Part shown: in pieces, positions 53,001 to 57,620 of the stretch
Position numbering within the stretch: the first letter of the stretch is position 1
How the letters are laid out: the number at the start of each line of letters is the position of its first letter
IMG/VR virus record: IMGVR_UViG_3300031951_000180
Coordinates: 1 to 57,620 of that record
DNA from: a virus
Length of the DNA stretch: 57,620 nt
Direction: 5' to 3' (one strand)
The notes under the pieces: generated by a model
Databases searched by the model: none
The model's input: the letters and a program-made list of their open reading frames with translations, nothing else
What the model was told of the DNA's origin: nothing
Program-made: the position numbers and the translations under genes

Positions 53001-54559
53001 GATCCAGTGACCTCCTCGTAAGACTTGCCACTGCGGTGGCAATCAAGAAGCAAATCCCGCGACTTCTCCATCCAGCCGGATACGAATCCGTCGATATCGC
53101 GGCCAGTAGCCTCTGCGGCGTCGCACAACTCCGTTCGCATCCGCTGCTCGTGCGTCTCGAGCCAGGCCGCCAACTTGGCCGGCTTGTTGCGTCGCTCCAG
53201 AATCCCGTCGGCTTCGATGGCGGCGAGTCGCCGAAGCGTCGAAGTGAAGACGACTTCGGCGGCTCGTGACTCGCCGGCAGCGGCAGGGTCGGTCGGCACC
53301 GGAGCCTCGGGGGCCGGCTCGGCCGCAGGCTGCTCCGACACCTTCGTCGGCGCCGCCGTCGGGTTCCCCGGCGTGTAGTTCTCAAGCAGTTGCATATTGA
53401 CCTGCACGAACCGCTTGTCGCCGCCTTCGACGGGGTTGTAGCCCAGTTGCTGACGCACCTCGTTGGTGCTGAAGACGCCGAGGTTCCACATCTCCCGCAG
53501 GAAACTGGCCCTCGCGGCGAAGTCGCCGACGAGTAGCGCAGAGACGTCGAACTGGGCGAAATACCGCTTGTCATCGACGACCAAGTCGCGGCGGCAGGCG
53601 GCCTCGAGTCGGCGCAAATCCGGCACCAGCGTGAACGTGACGAAGTCGATGGCCTGCTGCTCGACCGACGAATACGAAGACTTCGACAAGTCGCCGATCA
53701 TGTAGGCCGGCACCCGAAAGGCGCGGGCCACCTCCTCGATCTGATGGCGTCGCGTTTCCAGAAGACGATTCGTGTCATTATTGACGGTCATCTCCTTGAG
53801 ATGAGCGCCGTGGGGGAGGACGGCCGTTTTATGGGAGTTCTCTGGGCCGCGGTGCATATCCTCCCATTGCTGCCGGAGTCGCTGGAGCGTCTCGGGCTTC
53901 ATGGGCTGATCGGTTTCAATGACCGTGCCGGCACGCGCGCCGTTGCCGAAGAACGCACCGGAGTGCAGTTCGGCGGCTCTCGCCAGGGCGATCGCGTCCC
54001 GCATCAAGACCGTCGGGATGTAGCAGTTCACGCCGTCGGGCGAGAGGCCGCGATAGGCGAAGACCTGATCCTGCCGGTAATACGTCGGCGTCGGGCTGTT
54101 CGGCTCAGAGTAGGCGTACCGCAGCCGGCCGTTCTTCAGCCGCTCGGGCTTCATCCGCGACGGGTGCAGCGGGATCAACTGATCCACGGCACCTCGCCGG
54201 CCCGGCTTGATCCAGGCGTAGCCGACGCCCCAGAGCATCCGCCACGACTGCATCAGCTCCTTGAACTCAAACGCCGTCATCCAGTCGTTCGGCTCGTGGG
54301 CGAGAACGTCATAGAGCGGGTGCTCCTCGGCAATCCGCTTGCCGTCGCTCGTCCGCTCGTAGAGCTGGAGGGGCAGGCTGGCGACGGATTCGCTGACGAC
54401 CTTGACGGCCGCCAGGATCGCACTGCACTGAAGACTCGCCTCTGGCGTGACGTAGACGCCCGCGGTCGTCTTCTTCTGCTCGATCATCTCCTCGAACACG
54501 CGGGAGATGCCGCTGCGCATTTCGACGATATCTTCGACTGCTTGCGTTTCTTCTGGCAT
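52967..54559 (-). CDS. HK97-family portal protein (530 aa)
   Basis: Start ATG 54559 overlaps the terminase stop (TGATG). AVKVVSESVASLPLQLYERTSDGKR, HPLYDVLAHEPNDWMTAFEFKELMQSWRMLWGVGYAWI, and SVEQQAIDFVTFTLVPDLRRLEAACRRDL are typical of phage_portal (HK97) proteins. The C-terminal 120 residues after a Pro/Ala-rich linker are helical with EVVFTSTLRRLAAIE. It overlaps the protease by 34 bp. Confidence 0.93.
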   Translation of the reverse strand: MPEETQAVEDIVEMRSGISRVFEEMIEQKKTTAGVYVTPEASLQCSAILAAVKVVSESVASLPLQLYERTSDGKRIAEEHPLYDVLAHEPNDWMTAFEFKELMQSWRMLWGVGYAWIKPGRRGAVDQLIPLHPSRMKPERLKNGRLRYAYSEPNSPTPTYYRQDQVFAYRGLSPDGVNCYIPTVLMRDAIALARAAELHSGAFFGNGARAGTVIETDQPMKPETLQRLRQQWEDMHRGPENSHKTAVLPHGAHLKEMTVNNDTNRLLETRRHQIEEVARAFRVPAYMIGDLSKSSYSSVEQQAIDFVTFTLVPDLRRLEAACRRDLVVDDKRYFAQFDVSALLVGDFAARASFLREMWNLGVFSTNEVRQQLGYNPVEGGDKRFVQVNMQLLENYTPGNPTAAPTKVSEQPAAEPAPEAPVPTDPAAAGESRAAEVVFTSTLRRLAAIEADGILERRNKPAKLAAWLETHEQRMRTELCDAAEATGRDIDGFVSGWMEKSRDLLLDCHRSGKSYEEVTGSWTDRANLSDA

Positions 54560-56085
54560 CAGATCAGGAGAATGTTGGGTTCGTCGTCTTGGCCTTGGGC
54601 CTCCGCGGAGCACACGCCCAGCGGCATTATCAAAGCGACAGCGGCGTCAATTCGTCCGGTGGAGTGCGAGTGGCTTTTCGTGGGCTTGATGTTGCCCGCG
54701 TCGTCCTGCTTCACCTGCATGTTGCTGATATGGAGGGCCAGCGGCGGATTGCCCGCATGGCGGATTTTCTGGCCTAAAACCAGGGTTTCGAGCAGCTTCG
54801 TCGGCGCCGACAAGCTGGCGTAGCCCTGTCCATACGGCTTGACATCGACCCCCTCATTGACGAGTTGCGTCGTCAAATGGGTGGCATTCCATCGGTCAAT
54901 GGCAACAGACTTGACCCAGTTCTTCTCGCAAAACGAGAGAACGTAGTCACGAACCGCGTCATAATCCGTCACGTTGCCTTCTGTTAGTGTAACAAAACCA
55001 TCCTTGGCCCATTGGCGATACGGGGCTTCGTCGCGGTCGGCGCTCTCCTCGGGGATGAAGAGATGGGCCATCACGTCGAACGAGCCATCCTCGTCGGGCC
55101 AGATGGCGCAGAACGCCGTCGTGTCGCTCGTGCTCGACAAGTCGAGGCCGCAGTAGCACGGGCGGCCCTCAGTCGGCCGCAGCGGCGAGTTGCACGCTTC
55201 CCACTGGCCTGTGCGGAAGAACTTATTCGCGCCGTTGCTGCACCACATATTCAAATACAAAGTCCGAAATTTGACCTCCTCGGCCACGCTCTCGCGGGCG
55301 AGCATCGCCTCTCGCTCCATGAACTCCTTGCGGACGGTGATGCCGTAGTTCGGATTAGCCTTCTTCCACGTCGATTCGGCGAAGATGTCGTCATCCTGAT
55401 CGGCCGCGAAGATGCACGGCAGAAACGTCGGATCGTTGATGATTCCGTCGCGAACCTTGAGCGCCCGCTGCCACTCCTCGTAGCAGGGGCCGACGCGATC
55501 CATGCCCGCCGTCGTTACATAGATGACGAGCGGCTCGTCCCGCATGCCCATGCCGCTCTCTAATACATCGACGAGATCGCGATTCGGCTGGACGTGATAT
55601 TCGTCTACAATCACCACGCTCGGATTGAAGCCGTGTTTACCTTTGTGCTCGCTGGATAGGAATTGAATTGTGCTATTCTTACCGGGGATAACAATCGACC
55701 CCTTGTATATCTTCGACCGACGCTGCAAGCCTGGGCAGGATTCGATGAACCGCGAAGCCGCCGTGAACAGGAGGCTCGCCTGCTTGCGGTCGCCGGCCGC
55801 GATCAGAATCTGGCCCCCGTCGTCGCCGAAGAAGCCCTCGTAGGCGCCGATTAAGGCGCAAGTCGCGGTCTTTCCGGCCTTCCGGGGGACTGCCAGGAGG
55901 GACCGCTGATACTGCCGGCTGCCATCCGGCCGCTTCGTCTCGTAGAGCCGACGAAGATACTCCTCCTGCCACGGCTGGAGGGTGAAAGGCTCCCCTGCGA
56001 ATCTCCCTTCGCTGTGCCGCAGCCACGAAGCGAACTCACAGATGTCAGGCTTGCTTTCCAAAATACTTGTCGGTTGGGTCGTCAA
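54559..56085 (-). CDS. terL: Terminase large subunit (508 aa)
   Basis: DNA-packaging motor. Walker A-like AVPRKAGKTATC (residues 65-76), Walker B VVIVDEYH (157-164), coupling TTAG, and C-terminal nuclease parts with GLDLSSTSDTTAF and GRIDAAVAL. Belongs to the Terminase_1-like/HK97 group. It overlaps the small subunit gene by 41 bp. The nuclease cuts concatemers at initiation and termination of packaging. Confidence 0.95.
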   Translation of the reverse strand: MTTQPTSILESKPDICEFASWLRHSEGRFAGEPFTLQPWQEEYLRRLYETKRPDGSRQYQRSLLAVPRKAGKTATCALIGAYEGFFGDDGGQILIAAGDRKQASLLFTAASRFIESCPGLQRRSKIYKGSIVIPGKNSTIQFLSSEHKGKHGFNPSVVIVDEYHVQPNRDLVDVLESGMGMRDEPLVIYVTTAGMDRVGPCYEEWQRALKVRDGIINDPTFLPCIFAADQDDDIFAESTWKKANPNYGITVRKEFMEREAMLARESVAEEVKFRTLYLNMWCSNGANKFFRTGQWEACNSPLRPTEGRPCYCGLDLSSTSDTTAFCAIWPDEDGSFDVMAHLFIPEESADRDEAPYRQWAKDGFVTLTEGNVTDYDAVRDYVLSFCEKNWVKSVAIDRWNATHLTTQLVNEGVDVKPYGQGYASLSAPTKLLETLVLGQKIRHAGNPPLALHISNMQVKQDDAGNIKPTKSHSHSTGRIDAAVALIMPLGVCSAEAQGQDDEPNILLI

Positions 56086-56542
56086 CCACCTTCACCGCGC
56101 CGTAGCCGAGGCGGGTGCGATCGGCCGGGGTCAGGCCGAGGACGGTTTCGAGCTGACGCAGTTGTTCGTGGCAGTGATTGCTCTGGGATTGCCACTTGTT
56201 CGGCCGGCTGAAGCGCAGCGAGCCGTCGGGAGCCGTAACCTCGACGTAGCCGCAGCCGTCCTTGGCGAGCTGCATCTCGGCCTCTCGCCAGCGATCCCAG
56301 ATGATCGAGTAGCGGGCGATCACCTCGAGGTCGCTCTCGGCCAGCGTACCCATTCGCTGCGTGTAGCCGCAGACAAGGCGGAACATCTCCTGCGCCGCCG
56401 GCCGCAGCCACTCGGGCGGCTCGGGGAGGGAGTTCAGCGGGGTGCCAAGCTCTTCGCGGTAGTTGGCCTCCTCAGAGCCTCTCAGCTTGAGTTGATGCTT
56501 CGGTATTGGTGCTGGGCCGCGTACCATGCATAGTAGTATCAC
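56045..56542 (-). CDS. terS: Terminase small subunit, P27-like (165 aa)
   Basis: GTG start 56542 overlaps the upstream stop (GTGA), matching the coupling pattern of the genome; ATG 56527 is the alternative. RGPAPIPKHQLKLRGSEEANYREE is the typical N-terminus of phage terminase small subunit P27 family, and LTPADRTRLGYG near the C-terminus fits. Recognises phage DNA for packaging. Confidence 0.88.
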   Translation of the reverse strand: MILLCMVRGPAPIPKHQLKLRGSEEANYREELGTPLNSLPEPPEWLRPAAQEMFRLVCGYTQRMGTLAESDLEVIARYSIIWDRWREAEMQLAKDGCGYVEVTAPDGSLRFSRPNKWQSQSNHCHEQLRQLETVLGLTPADRTRLGYGAVKVVDDPTDKYFGKQA

Positions 56543-57537
56543 TGTGTAGGCAATTGCCCCGCAAGTGAGTCTGACTTCCTAATGTTGCACCTCCAGCACG
56601 CCGCCTGGACGTTGTCGGGCCGGTGGCCTGGGCCTAACGGGCCGAGCGATAGCGGAATGATGTGGTCTATCGTGGGACTTCGCGGGTGCGGCGACTCAGT
56701 ATCGCCGACCTTCGTCCACTTGGGGAGAAGCTCACAGCGGCAAATCTGGCACGTCCAGTTGTCTCGATTGAATATCGACTTTATAGGAAATGACTCGTAG
56801 TGGCACCCATACTTTATGCACCTGTGCTTATGCCCACCCTTATGACACCCCTGATTGAGCGTGTCGGCTGCGTCGTTGCCCCACGAGTGAAACCAAATCC
56901 CAAGCTCATCGCCAACGGTAGTCTCTCGCCTCCTCGTGAGTCTGGCGCACGGGAGTCTCAGCCGCCTCGCCTCGAATGCACACCCTCGCGAACAGTATTT
57001 CCCAGAGTTCCGTCCTGTTGACCGCTTGCGGAACGGCTTCTGGCAGCAAAGACACTGAAGCCTTGCTGGCTTTCTTTTGCCAACTCGCGAGGCGATGACG
57101 CAGGCCGGGGAACAGAACTCCTGGGTTGTGCCGCGGCGCCTAAATGGCTGGCTGCACTGCTTGCAGTTCTTGGTGACGCGATTCGGCTCATACCGGCACT
57201 TATCGCTGCAAAACTTAGCGGTTTTCATCCCAGTGAACGTAACGCCGCAGCGACCGCACACCCTGTCGCAGTATCGCCCTCGGCTCTTCGCAATGTTCCT
57301 GCACTCACTTGAGCAGTAGCCCCGCGAGCGACCCCGCGATCGCGGGTTCTGCTCAACAGGAACCCCGCACGATGAGCACGGGACTGACTGCGGCTTTCGC
57401 TTGCGCCCGCCGCCGATGCGGAGGCACTCTCGAGAGCAGTAGGTGCGCGGCTTGAAGCCGAGCGGCGGCGGCACCGGCGAGGCGCAGACTGGGCATCGTT
57501 TGCCATCCTTGGCGTCTCCTCCGGCGTCTCCACGCAC
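56539..57537 (-). CDS. HNH endonuclease with five zinc-ribbon modules (332 aa)
   Basis: GTG start 57537 is forced by an in-frame TAG 12 nt upstream. Five Cys-pair modules lie between about residues 15 and 185: CPVC...CSREC, CSSC...CSSEC, CGRC...CSDKC, CKQC...CSPAC, CLCC...CSRGC. A C-terminal HNH follows: CQICRCELLPK, TIDHIIPLSLGPLGPGHRPDNVQAACWRCNIRK. HNH next to terminase often aids DNA cleavage at packaging. The zinc-ribbon array is unusual. Confidence 0.85.
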   Translation of the reverse strand: MRGDAGGDAKDGKRCPVCASPVPPPLGFKPRTYCSRECLRIGGGRKRKPQSVPCSSCGVPVEQNPRSRGRSRGYCSSECRNIAKSRGRYCDRVCGRCGVTFTGMKTAKFCSDKCRYEPNRVTKNCKQCSQPFRRRGTTQEFCSPACVIASRVGKRKPARLQCLCCQKPFRKRSTGRNSGKYCSRGCAFEARRLRLPCARLTRRRETTVGDELGIWFHSWGNDAADTLNQGCHKGGHKHRCIKYGCHYESFPIKSIFNRDNWTCQICRCELLPKWTKVGDTESPHPRSPTIDHIIPLSLGPLGPGHRPDNVQAACWRCNIRKSDSLAGQLPTQ

Positions 57538-57620
57538 CCCGACAGCCTACACAAGACGAGTATTTTCTCCAAATCGTCGGGGCAGCGAAAAGGGTACGCC
57601 CTCCGGAGCGCACGCGGCCA

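Noticed and set aside
50235-53021. Long plus-strand frames (434 and 488 residues)
   Set aside because: Antisense to the capsid and protease genes, which show clear family motifs.
56535-56564. Promoter of the small terminase gene
   Set aside because: TTGCGG with an 18-bp spacer and GATACT is a weak pair, and the GTGA overlap already explains expression by coupling.
1-57620. Circular or terminally redundant genome
   Set aside because: The last bases do not match the first; no terminal repeat between the two ends is visible, so completeness is left open.

Overview
The window reads as most or all of the genome of a temperate, tailed double-stranded DNA phage with HK97-type head genes and a long siphovirus-like tail-tape-measure gene. 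It is GC-rich. The host cannot be named from the sequence. A Gram-negative-like host is suggested by a lipoprotein with a lipobox, a TatA homologue, CsrA, classical AGGAGG ribosome binding sites and sigma70-like promoters. Whether the window is a complete genome or a cut contig is not decidable here.

Layout. (1) 1-418: three perfect 60-bp tandem repeats, then degenerate 15-bp repeats and a promoter, with no convincing gene. (2) 419-5958, plus strand: about fourteen small accessory genes of unknown function. Most are preceded by the same leader: a GC hairpin, a CCGANCG-GGAAAC element and a GA-rich ribosome binding site. (3) 5955-18424, minus strand: an HNH gene; a membrane/lysis-like group (papain-like protease, zinc-finger lipoprotein, small membrane proteins); a carbohydrate/DNA modification group (glycosyltransferases, sugar-type methyltransferases, VRR-NUC and PD-(D/E)XK-like nucleases, N4/N6 DNA methylase, GNAT, GIY-YIG); a degenerate tRNA-like element; and tatA plus csrA. 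(4) 18421-25317, minus strand: replication and recombination (UvrD-like helicase, Prim-Pol primase, SNF2-like helicase) and a duplicated-domain DNA-binding protein. (5) 25421-27405: two tyrosine recombinases facing each other with overlapping 3' ends. (6) 27525-29438: small genes and a C5 cytosine methylase. (7) 29515-39776, minus strand: tail-tip/fibre-like genes, interrupted at 31365-33967 by a nucleotide-metabolism and hydrolase operon. (8) 39786-57537, minus strand: the virion morphogenesis module in reverse gene order (tape measure, frameshifted tail chaperones, three paralogous tail-tube-like proteins, tail completion, connectors, a glycosyltransferase, major capsid, prohead protease, portal, large and small terminase, HNH with zinc ribbons).

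Genes are packed tightly. Many neighbours share ATGA or GTGA stop/start overlaps, so long translationally coupled operons are likely, and these overlaps fixed many start codons. Recurrent promoters of the form TTGACY-N16/17-GATAAC (or TAACCT), often followed by CCTAC, sit before the Tat-substrate gene, csrA, the helicase operon, the C5 methylase, the metallopeptidase operon and the capsid gene.

The most unusual themes are: a phage-encoded CsrA together with a set of GGA-rich hairpin leaders on the accessory arm, suggesting a phage-run post-transcriptional regulon; a phage TatA together with a phage protein bearing a twin-arginine signal; a papain-like protease in a lysis-like neighbourhood that has no recognisable classical endolysin; a tRNA-like element whose D-loop carries an extra hairpin; and convergent tyrosine recombinases.
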